Positions 11,580 through 20,989 of a stretch of 64,000 bases of DNA are shown piece after piece. The notes under the pieces are model-generated. The model had not been told where the DNA came from, made no database searches, and saw only the letters and a list, made by a program, of their open reading frames with translations. Position 1 is the stretch's first letter, and each line of letters begins with the position of its first letter. The stretch comes from Adiantum capillus-veneris (taxonomy: Eukaryota > Streptophyta > Polypodiopsida > Polypodiales > Pteridaceae), in the NCBI GenBank assembly GCA_014529385.2, contig CM043966.1:105597087-105661086 (forward strand), read 5' to 3'. Position numbers and translations under genes: made by a program.

Positions 11580-11594
11580 TGGTATCAGAGTGAG
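11580..11594 (+). other. Primer binding site, tRNA-iMet type
   Basis: TGGTATCAGAGTGAG matches the standard plant LTR-retrotransposon PBS TGGTATCAGAGC over 11 bases. It lies one base after the LTR end. Confidence 0.65.
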
Positions 11595-11599
11595 AGGTC

Positions 11600-12985
11600 T
11601 CCCTCTCTTTCACCTTGAGGAAGGAGATGGGATGGGGGATGGGGGGCTACGATTGGTCATGGAGGGGATGTAGGTGCAAGCCACTAAGGCGCCATGAGGA
11701 TGAAGGGGGTGCCATTTGGATATATGTCATTAATTATGCATTTTGTGATCTTTGATTACCATTCATAAGAATTATGAGCAGAACATATTTTAGAATAATA
11801 TTATTTTCTATCACAAATCTTCAAGTAGAGGCAAAGTCTAATAAGGATGTTAGCAGCCAAGCTACTAGGCATACCAATTTTTATCACTTGCACCAAACCA
11901 TTGTAATATCACCATGATAATTGAACAAAATTCTCGTTGAGTCCAACATTTTGCAATTGAATCTATTCATTTGGAAATATATGATAGGTAAATGGGACCC
12001 AGAGCTTCCAAATTGTAGTTATCTTTTTCTTAGATGTGATCCTCAGTCCTACCCTGAGTTTGAGTCAAAGTCTTCACTTTAAACCTTGGCTAAGGTATAA
12101 AAGCCAATTTTGTATCTTCCATTTGATGTAAGCCTCTTGTGATATTTTGTGATTCCAAGTACATGTGTCTACAATTTTTTTTCCCCTCACATTGCACAAA
12201 CCACATATCCAAATCAAGTTTTGAGCATAGGAGTAGGTAGAGCTTGCTTAAAGGATGTTATTGAGTGCTTCAAGTGTTTCGACTGACTTGCTAAAAATAA
12301 GATGCTAAAAATTGGTGTGATTTTATGAAGGTGTTAACAAGGATTTGACGTCATAGGGATATCTATTATGGCATGACCTATTCATGTAGTACGTTTGAGT
12401 GCATTTGGAGTATTGTAGCTATCTCAAATCATCGCTTGGAGATTATAGAAAAATAGATTGGCGTTTGGTGTTTAATGCACACTTGAGATTTGCACTTCAT
12501 ATTAGCAAGGTAGATTGGGATTTTTTGAGAGGTTAGCTACCCCTTGTACCCTCCATGCACTAATCAAGTTAGCTACATCCCATGGATTGACATACTTGTG
12601 TTTGTGGTTCTCGCTTTGCTACCATTGATATGGTGAGGCTTGATAGACGGCTGACATTTCAGTGCCATTTCTATGGACAAGGCAACCTAGACTAGAGAAA
12701 AACCGAACGCAATCATGAGTAAAATCTATCATGTCTTGTAGAATCCTCTAGAGTAATCATCTTTTTTATTCACATGGTTAGAAGGTAGCTTACTGACGGT
12801 AGGGTACTTGGGAGTGGGGAGACTTGCCAAGGACCTTGGTAGCCATTAGTTAGAGAAAAGATGGTGGATGGTCCTTGAGAGTTGTAACTAGCTCACAAAT
12901 GTCTTTGATGTCTATGGGAATAGCTTTGGGGATTGGGGACCCAAACCCACCCCTAAGGTATCATTATACCTTGATTTTTTTGAAT
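11600..12985. other. AT-rich sequence, no gene recognised
   Basis: No frame with recognisable motifs. It probably holds decayed retrotransposon sequence between the TRIM-like LTR and the gypsy remnant at 12990. Confidence 0.4.
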
Positions 12986-12989
12986 CTAA

Positions 12990-13560
12990 ATTAGCATAGA
13001 GCATATATCTACTTGGATGCAAAAGATAAACCTTGTGTGAGAATAGATGACCATGAGATAGAGTGTGAATAGGATTCTCGAACCAATAAGCAAAGAGGAT
13101 CCTTCATGGAAACTAAGGGAGCAATGTATGTCGTAGTAGAAAACCCATATATTGTGGACAAATGGGGAGATACAGCCGGAACATAGGCTCCTAGTGAAGA
13201 TATTATGAAAGGACCACCTTCCATAGGGGTGTTAGATTATAAACTAATTAACACGAGGACTATGAGACACTTGAAAACAGAGAATGTAAGCTTGGGAGTC
13301 TACTATTAGGAAAATGTGGAATCTAATGAAATGTTATGGGTGAAAAATGCTAGACAAGCAACCCTCATAGATAGCAAGATATTGTATATCTTTAGGAAGG
13401 ACGATGAAATGATGCTCGTTTTTAGGTTTTGAAACAAATACAACAATGGATTTACATCTATGACATAGGAAAATATAGATATCATAATAGCAAAAGCAAA
13501 ATTGCAAGACTAGGAAAGAACGAAGCATTCGGGTGTTAGTGTCAAGTCTTCATAAAAAAT
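12990..13560 (+). pseudogene. Relict N-terminal gag of gypsy family A
   Basis: Reading + around 13010 gives Y-L-D-A-K-D-K-P-C-V-R-I-D-D-H-E-I-E-C-E. This aligns with Y-L-D-P-N-E-E-Y-A-I-C-I-D-D-H-D-M-E-F-E of the - strand family A copy at 35.96-36.35 kb. The shared string continues through V-E-N-P-x-V/I-x-x-K-x-G, a G-P-P, and later K-I-(L/I)-Y-I-F. Internal stops show it is dead. It is on +, like the pol remnant at 20.9-23.7 kb, and may be the 5' part of that same copy, split by the chromovirus insertion. Confidence 0.55.
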
Positions 13561-15638
13561 TCAAAATGCTAGAAGACGGTATGAAGAGAGAAAATGGAAA
13601 CTTAATGCTTATGTAGCGGCTAAGGCCCAAACGATTGTAGAAAAATGAACCAAATATGAGTACAAAAAGATAGTGGAGTCTTCATCTAAATTGTGAGGTC
13701 CCCACCCTTCACCGTAACTACTCAGCAATAGGAGGGAATCTGACACATCACTAGGTCCTAATCGTTGGGAAAAAAACATAATCAAGATAGATTCGATTCG
13801 AAGGCACGGGCTCTTGTCACATGGTAACTCGAGTCTGAGCCATTAGATAGGTTTCCTAGCCCCGTCTAGCACAAACATCTAAACGTTCTAGATCTCACCT
13901 TCCAAAACAGAGAAACTCAAATGCCATTTTCCCCATAGCTTTCAAAGGCACAAACATTTAAGACTTTCTTGGCTCTTGGCGCAATGAGGTTCTAATTTCT
14001 CTTTTCCTAAACAAAAGGGAGCAGAGAGTTTCTTGACTAATCAAGACCACCCATCCATAGACATGGCAACCTGAGCCAATCCCCCCCACTTTCCACCCCC
14101 GCACTCACACTTTAATTTTGTTTCCTAAATACTACCACATAGTTGTTCATAACATAAAGTTCCTTTCTTATATTTTATGTCACAGGTTCGTTAAAACAGT
14201 CTTTTAAACATTATCAAATCGACACCAAAACATTCTTTCCTAAAAGAAAAACAACATACAATCCTTCTTCATTAAAAAATCCCAATTCCCAACCCCAACA
14301 GTTCACTCCTCTTGGCAAGACTTTATTACACCCGATGTCTTTGGTTGCCTATAAAACCAAATTGTTTTGCAATCAGGGCACAAACCCGCAAGATATGTGC
14401 ACCCATATGCAATGATGTAGTGTTCACTCCGCTAAGCCCTCCTCCGTGGATATCAAAGGGAGTTTTGCTTACATTAGTGTAGGATTTTGAATGAAGAAGG
14501 TTTGAGAGTTTCCCTTCTAGGAAAACAAATCTTTCCTACAATCAAAGAGTCTATTTTGCAAACAATACTTTCCTTCAAAAAAAAAAAAAGAATGGATTTA
14601 GTCCCATTTGAGAATTGTTTTTCCTTTTCCTTTCCTACTCTATCGTCATGAAATGCATGCAATACTCAATCAAATTTTTCTAACCTTATCTATTGCATGA
14701 CCGATGCCTGGCAAGTTTGATGGCACATATTCCGTTCTAATTCTTTTTCCCTTATCAACTTCCTAACTAGTGTCAGCCTTATCAAAGTGAGTCTCGCTAA
14801 CACGGGTCCTTTTTGGGGCCATCTTCACCACTACTTAGTTAAGTTGAACTTATGTAAGAAAATTGTGCTTTGGAGTTATTGATGTAATGGAAATGGCCTA
14901 TGAAATTTGAGAATAGCGGAATTAAGAGAATTAGAGTGAGCATTTTTATGAGACTACTTTGAGAACATAGAGGGTGAACTTAATTAGCGGTAGCAACATA
15001 ACCATTATACTTAATCAACTTGGCATGAACAATATTTTTGCAAGAGAGAGAATTAGAGAACTTGACAATAGTTGAGGACCGGATTTATGTGGAGCCGGTC
15101 CCTCCTCCAATAGGCTTTTGTATTATAGATTCTCCCATAAAGAGAGACTTGATACAATACAATCGTTGGTTTCATTGAGACCTAGGTGATGCAATGAAGA
15201 TGGAAAACTTCATGCATCACAAGCATAACATAACCTTTGTAAAAGCATTAACCATCCCCGGCCTCAGTCCCAAGGCCTCAAACACCTTCAAAGGTGGAGA
15301 GAGTTAGCGGGGAGTGAGGGCAGGGAAGAGGAAGAAGAAACATTCATATGAGAAATAAATAGTTCCTCACTTATCATGACTCTTCTTGCTTAGCATATCA
15401 TAATAGCATAGTAATGAAGATGGACAAGATGGCAAGCTTAAGCATTGAATCATGGCTCTTGGTTGGATTTGCATTTCATAACCAAGAGTGTTGGTGTAAG
15501 CTCTCAACTTCTCAACAATCTTGGAGAAGGAGATGGAGTTCTTGCACTTTCACCAAGTCAGAATGATCTTGTGAGTGTGTGAGTGTGTGTGTGAGAGAGT
15601 ATACCCCCCAAGCACACCCCCAACTTCCTTGGTCGACT
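13561..15638. other. No gene recognised
   Basis: AT-rich sequence with only short frames, a short A run near 14580, and no motif I can support. Confidence 0.45.
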
Positions 15639-15740
15639 CCTACAAGCTTAGCCAATCACATGCATAGTGCATATCAAGCAACAATTTGATTGGACCCCTA
15701 CAAGCTTAGCCAATCACATGCATAGTGCATATCAAGCAAC
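15639..15740 (+). repeat. Tandem duplication, 44 bp units at 58 bp spacing
   Basis: A block starting CCTACAAGCTTAGCCAATCA occurs at 15639-15682 and again, apparently identical, at 15697-15740. Confidence 0.9.
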
Positions 15741-16156
15741 CATGCTAGCCTTAGGACAAGTGTCCCCCTTTCCCCTTTGATAGAGAGGACTTGATAAATG
15801 CATAAACAACTAATTTAATTAGCTAAATTAGCATTCGACCCCTTTAGAGGCCAACCAACAGGCTTCAGGCCCCCTTATGAGGGCAACATGGAGAGGAACT
15901 TGACATGTGTCCTTGTTGCTTCTTTAGACTAGGCTTCCCTTGTGTGAGGGTGTGTGTGTTCTCTCTCATGACCCTACAATTAGGGCTCGCCCTCCCATGA
16001 GTAGGGATCCTTGTTGACTTTTGGAACACCTTAAGCCCCTCAAGCACCTTAGTCATGGAGCACCTCAGCACCTTAGTCAGCAAGCACGACAAGCACCTCA
16101 AGCTTGGGTCAGATTCCCACCCCAAGCTCTTGCTTAAGGACTTTTAACACTAACTA

Positions 16157-16276
16157 AAAGAGCGATGGTAATGGTGTGCTAGTCTTGACCCAACTGTGCT
16201 ATCTTATAGCCTCCCTCTAGCGTACACACTGTTCGGCCATACCGGTGGCCTTGCCCGTAGGACCCATGTCCTTACA
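16157..16276 (-). repeat. 3' LTR (conserved part)
   Basis: On - it starts TGTAAGGACATGGGTC at 16276, right after the PPT, and is collinear with 19700-19819 over about 120 bp. It includes CTATAAGATAGCACAG, a likely TATA region. Similarity fades left of 16157. Confidence 0.65.
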
Positions 16277-16298
16277 TTACCCCCCCCCCCCCCCTTTG
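16277..16298 (-). other. Polypurine tract of the chromovirus
   Basis: On - the sequence is CCAAAG, a run of 15 G residues in total, then TAA directly before the LTR TG. The C run on + is therefore part of a PPT and not only a homopolymer artefact. Confidence 0.7.
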
Positions 16299-17690
16299 GA
16301 GAATCATTTTCGTCCTTGAAAACGAACATAGGAAAACGTTTTTTACGTGAGGACACATTCTCCCATGTAGAACCTTCTTCAGGTCTATCTAGCCATTTTA
16401 CCAACACTTGTCGTTTGACATGATGTCTGGTGCGAAGCTCATGAGAATCCAAAATCTTTTTTGGCTCATGAGGGATGCTTGGCGGTTTGATAAGGTCAAC
16501 TAACATATGCGTGTCAATGACATTATCATTCTATCCTAGCTGTTTTCGCAAACGGCTAACATGAAAAATAGGATGAACTCGTGAGTGCTCTAGAAGAGCT
16601 AACTTATAGGCCACATGACCTATACGTTTGAGAATGGTAAACGATCCACAATAGCGTGGCGAAAGTTTAGCAACTTTTTCCGTCTTCAGACTTTCTGAAT
16701 GCTCCAAAACTTTGAGGAAAACCTTGTCTTCTTCTTCGAAAGTAGCAAGACGACAATGCTCATCTGCGTACTTCTTATATCAATCTTGAGATTTCTTAAC
16801 ATTTTGTCGAGCAACTCGAAGCATGTCAAAATGGTCTTGGAGAAAATCCTTCGCTTGTTGTATCTTCTCCTTAGCCAACCCCACCGAAACGGGTGATCTA
16901 GGTTGAAGTCCATATAAAAACATAAATGGACTGAACCCTGTAGTCAAATGCTTTGAACTATTATAAGCAAATTCCAATATAGGTAAGCAGTCTTCCCAAT
17001 TGGTTTGCTTCTTGCTAACGTACGCTTGTAGCTTATTCTCTAGCACTTAATTAACTCTTTCGGTTTGACCATCTGTTTCTGGATGATCAGCTGTACTTAG
17101 ATTAAGTTTAGTTTTCAAATTTTGAAACATAGCTTTCCAGAAGTGATTATCGAACTTTTGATCTCTGTCACTAATGATACTAGCTGGAAGACCGTAGAGT
17201 TTATATATATGCTCTACAAATAGCCATGCTAATTCCGGTGTCTTAACCGTAGTCTTAGTGGGAATGAATCGACCCATCTTTGTGAGACGGTCTACAATTA
17301 CCCATATGACATCATGACCACGATTTGGAGTAGGTAGTCCTACTACAAAATCCATCGAGATACTCTCCCACTTACCTTGTGGAATATCTAAAGGATGTAA
17401 AAGGCCACCTACCTTGAGGCGCTCTGCCTTATTAACTTGGCACTGTTGGCAGTTTAGTACGTACTCTTGAACATCATGATGTAAGCCCGACCAATAAAAT
17501 TGCCGTCAAACTAAGGCATACATCTTACGAATACCTGGATGACCAGCACTTGGACTATCGTGACATTCAAATAAGATTTGGTGCCTAGTGTCTGCATCCT
17601 TTGGCACACATACTCTACCCTTGTGGAGTAAGTAGCCATCATCAATGGAAAAATTCTTCCATCGCGTAAGCTCTTCCTGAGTAGGGGTAG
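16290..17690 (-). pseudogene. Integrase with C-terminal chromodomain
   Basis: Domains in order on -: an HHCC zinc-binding region (H-D-S-P-S-A-G-H-P-G-I-R-K-M, then C-Q-Q-C) near 17420-17580; the DDE core with I-V-D-R-L-T-K, S-D-R-D and H-P-E-T-D-G-Q-T-E (17047-17355); W-E-D-C-L-P-I-L-E-F-A-Y-N (16950-17000); a C-terminal SH3-like region reading K-L-S-P-R-Y-C-G-S-F-T-I-L and H-P-I-F-H-V-S-R-L (16540-16680); and a chromodomain with V-L-V-K-W-L-D-R-P-E-E-G-S-T-W-E (16360-16450). All parts share one frame and are interrupted only by in-frame stops (after V at 17506, after ERVN at 17047, and near 16507-16780). Chromodomains direct integration to marked chromatin in this clade. Confidence 0.85.
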
Positions 17691-17694
17691 AGCT

Positions 17695-18779
17695 CTGTAT
17701 GTTGGAGTTTTTATCTGTGAGGTGTTGCACCATGTGCATGGATTTTTCTTTGCCTTGCAAAAGAGGACAATCTTTCTTGCTATGTTGGTCCGCAAGACAT
17801 TTAAAACACAAATTGTGTTTCTTTGCACGCTCAAAATCAGCAGTGCTGAGAGATCCAGATGGAGTATCTCGTGATTGCTTAGACCTCTTGTGGGCGTGGA
17901 GAGGTAGATTGTCTCTTATTCCTCTTGGAACATGTGAGAGATCTACCTCGCCGTTGGATCTTAGCCACATTGCTCTTAAGAAAATTATTCTTAGAGTAGG
18001 AAACATTTCCTTTCCTCTCTTGGTCATCATCATATCTTTGGGCATGACTGATGGCTTCTTCCAAAGTTTTTTGGATGTTTGGTCTTGACATGAAGACGAT
18101 AGTCTTTGTCAAGACCCCTATTGAAACCCCGTATCTTTTGGAATTCACCTAGACCTTCTAGTTTTAATATGATTTCTCGATACTTTGAAAGGTACTATGT
18201 GAGAGAGAGGCCAGACATGTGGCATGCATCCCATGCTAACCAATTCTTATCTTCTTCATTGGAGTCCAAAAACTCTTTGAAGAAAGAAGCTTGAAACGTA
18301 GCCCAAGATGGAGGACGAGGATCTATTGGAAATGTCATCCACCACTTATAGGCCTTGCCTTTAAGAGATAGACTTGTTTCCACAGCCGTCTTTATATCCG
18401 AGGTGTGTCTCAATCTATGAATATCACTCCATTTGTGTAAGAACGTAATGACCACTTCCTTGTTGTGATCACGCTCTTCCCTGTGAAACTCAAGAATGGT
18501 GATATTTTTAAGTAATGCATTGCTACCTTCTGCATCTTCTGAAGCACTTGTCTCTTGGACTCCTTGAGTCGTGCAAGCTTGGTTCCCTTGAACCGTGCCA
18601 CTTGTGGCTCCTTGAGCCATGTGTGAATTTATAAATTTCACAAGTAACTCCATAAAATTGGTAACATTTGCATTGAGTGCAGAGAGGTTGCGTTCAAGTA
18701 CGCTTTGGCGATGTTTCAAAGTCTTGAAAGCAGCCATATCTACAAGCCCATGATCTCCTAGATCATCACTGTCATGCAT
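17695..18779 (-). pseudogene. Chromovirus gag with CCHC knuckle
   Basis: It starts at a true ATG (18779, MHDSDDLGDHGLVDMAAF) with an N-terminal coiled region, then a capsid-like part with A-Y-K-W-W and W-A-T-F-Q-A-S-F-F-K-E-F (retrotrans_gag type). After two frameshifts (between about 18195 and 18040) comes a knuckle C-F-K-C-L-A-D-Q-H-S-K-K-D-C, spacing C-x2-C-x4-H-x4-C. The frame holding the knuckle runs straight into the integrase N-terminal region, with no protease or RT between. Confidence 0.8.
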
Positions 18780-19244
18780 ATTAGTGTCAGTAGCACCCGT
18801 GGTGCCTTAATTTTAATCTACGTGCTCAAAATCAAAAGTGTGTGTAGGTGGGATATCCTCAGTTGCCATGGTAAACACACACTAATGTAAAGAGAGAAAA
18901 AACGTCAACTTGTACCTTGTGAAATTGAAGTCTTTGTGTTTTGTATGCTCCGTGATTTGTGTTGCATGTGAACCTTGCCTTGTGGAAATTGTAACGCTTC
19001 ATGTGTCGTTCATCGTAAGAACACCTTTGTTGAATCTTCACAAAAAATCGTCGTTTTTGTGAAGGCTTTTGTTCACTTTGAAGCTACCTCCTTGAGGAAA
19101 AAAGAATTTTTGGAGGAAAACTTGTCTTCCATCTAGAAGTGAAAAGGAAGGGTGAAACTACTTCCTTGAAGTTAGAAGCTTTGCCTTTCCTTTAAGCTTT
19201 CATTTTAACACAAGTATGCTACCTTTCCTTGTTATACACAATAA

Positions 19245-19310
19245 GGGTCAATAACTTGATGGTAAAGTGTTGACCTCTTACCCTCATGGGGTGGGTTCAA
19301 CCCTCCTTCA
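19245..19310 (+). repeat. tRNA-derived SINE head or tRNA relic (pol III A and B boxes)
   Basis: TAACTTGATGGTAAAG resembles the tRNA A box / D arm (TAGCTCAGTTGGTAGAG), and GGGTTCAACCC resembles the B box / T arm, at tRNA-like spacing of about 35 bases. The overall form recalls plant SINE heads. A clean cloverleaf does not fold by eye, so this is probably a SINE or tRNA relic and not a working tRNA gene. It lies inside the leader of the chromovirus. Confidence 0.45.
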
Positions 19311-19485
19311 TGCAAGGGTTAAGCAGGCCTTCCTACGCGTGCAACCAACGAAAGTCTTCGGAGCCTCGGTGTCGTAGAGTTGTCGGTCTAGTTTGCCTTG
19401 GTCGCTCGCTGTGGGGCGGCCGCGGTCGGTTCTTGTTGTCTGTCCGCACCTTTTTGCTGCACAACGGAGATGTCGTTGTCTACAA

Positions 19486-19745
19486 TGCGGAACGTGGGAG
19501 AGAAGCAGTACGTCGCATGCACATGCAACCCGCTTTTCCCCTCCTTAAAAAATAGATCGGATACCAGTGAAAGAGCGGTGGTAATGCATGTGCTAGTCTC
19601 CACCCAACCGTGCTATGCGGAACGTGGGAGAGAAGCAGCGCGTCGTGTGTACATGCAACCCGCTTTTCCCTTCCTCCAAAAACAGCTCAGATACAAGTGA
19701 AAGAGCGGTGGTAATGCGTGTGCTAGTCTCCACCCAACTGTGCTA
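19486..19745 (+). repeat. 130-bp tandem duplication at the chromovirus 5' LTR
   Basis: Two 130-bp units (19486-19615, 19616-19745) begin TGCGGAACGTGGGAGAGAAG and end around CACCCAAC(C/T)GTGCTA. The 3' LTR side at 16.16 kb lacks the extra unit. Confidence 0.85.
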
Positions 19746-19819
19746 TCTTATAGCCTCCCCTAGCGTACACACTATCCGGCCGTGCCGGTGGCCTTGCTCG
19801 TAGGACCCATGTCCTTACA
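19700..19819 (-). repeat. 5' LTR (conserved part) of the chromovirus
   Basis: On - it starts TGTAAGGACATGGGTC at 19819 and contains CTATAAGATAGCACAG. It matches 16157-16276 with scattered substitutions, so the insertion is not recent. Confidence 0.65.
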
Positions 19820-20985
19820 CTAACCTTTGGAGGTCTTTAATGAAGCTAACCCTAAGGTCTTTAAACTCCATTCTAGCATTGCTCTTTTGTAGGACATCTC
19901 TCATTTGGACCCTTAACTTTGGCCCCGTGTTGAGATAGATCCATAAGCACATGTCTATATTCTAACCCTTGTTCTCGTTTATTCTCCTAGATTAAATGAT
20001 CAGTTTAATATCATAAAATCATTTGGGTTGGTTAGATATTAGATTTTATGAAAATTGATCTCTCAAATCTTTACAGATGTAATCTCCAAGGTTACAAGCA
20101 ACAATAGTAGAGTCTCCTTCTCCCAAGAATGTGTCCAAAATGAGTGAGAGAAGGGTCGTTTTTATAGTTTCTAGCAAGTTGGGGCTGAGCTTAAGCTTCC
20201 CCCTTGCTTCTAAGCTAGCCCCTAGCTTCCAAGTGCACCCACTATTGCTATTCTACAATGTAGAGATGTTCTAGACTCACATGCTTGCCAAGAAAGGTCA
20301 AAAGTGCCCATTCCCTAGGCCTTCCATGCCAACTTTGGGTACTACACCTTATGTAACCCCATGCTTAGAGCCATTCTTTCCAAAACAAATGGGTCCATGG
20401 CTATGGGTCATCCTATTGGCATCCATGGACATGCATACACATGCATACACATACATACCTTTGAATTATGAATTAAACCTATTAGCTTCAGGATAAGGAT
20501 TAATTGACTAGGGTGAGCTTAGCTTATCAATATTCAATTCTAAAAATTTCTTTCAAAAGAAGAGCTTGAGGATAACGAGCTAATGCATCAGATGCAGACA
20601 CATGTTATATTTTATAATTTTTGTAGCAGACAACTATTTTTATGGAAATTTAGGGCAGGGTAATTTAGATGATACGATCGCCTCTAGATAGGAGCAAGCA
20701 CCTCAAAACTTACTGCTTTTGGACAAAAGCAACAAAGAAGTTGAAATTTTATTTTTTAAAGGCCTACATCAATATATACATCAGTAGCTCATCAAAGGTG
20801 GAAAAGCTGCTATAAATAGAAAATTTCTACATATGATTGAATTGCCCTAATAATTGTATTTTACATGGAGATCCCTCTCCAAGGGTGATGGAGACCTTAC
20901 ATAAATCAAGAGGATCTATCTTGGTAGACAAGATCTATGAACCCATAAACATAGCCCAAGAAGCATATCAAGTGAGCTTATAAGC
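19820..20985. other. AT-rich sequence, no gene recognised
   Basis: No supportable frame. It contains a few ACATGCATACAC repeats near 20430-20450. From about 20990 family A similarity begins. Confidence 0.4.
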
Positions 20986-20989
20986 GGGG

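Larger units (their letters stand above)
16157..19819 (-). mobile_element. Non-autonomous Ty3/gypsy chromovirus, gag joined to integrase
   Basis: Terminal direct repeats (16157-16276 and 19700-19819) enclose gag, an integrase with its C-terminal chromodomain, and a PPT on the - strand. Both repeats begin TGTAAGGACATGGGTC on -. PR, RT and RNase H are missing, and the gag zinc knuckle is followed within a few tens of residues by the integrase zinc-binding region in one frame. In-frame stops and two frameshifts in gag show that this copy is inactive. True LTR lengths may exceed the 120 bp of clear similarity. Confidence 0.75.

Noticed and set aside
16280-16294. C homopolymer as pure sequencing artefact
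   Set aside because: Its place directly before the LTR on - is that of a PPT. Length may still be inaccurate.
19245-19310. Functional tRNA gene
   Set aside because: A and B boxes are present but acceptor and anticodon stems do not pair cleanly, so a SINE or relic is more likely.
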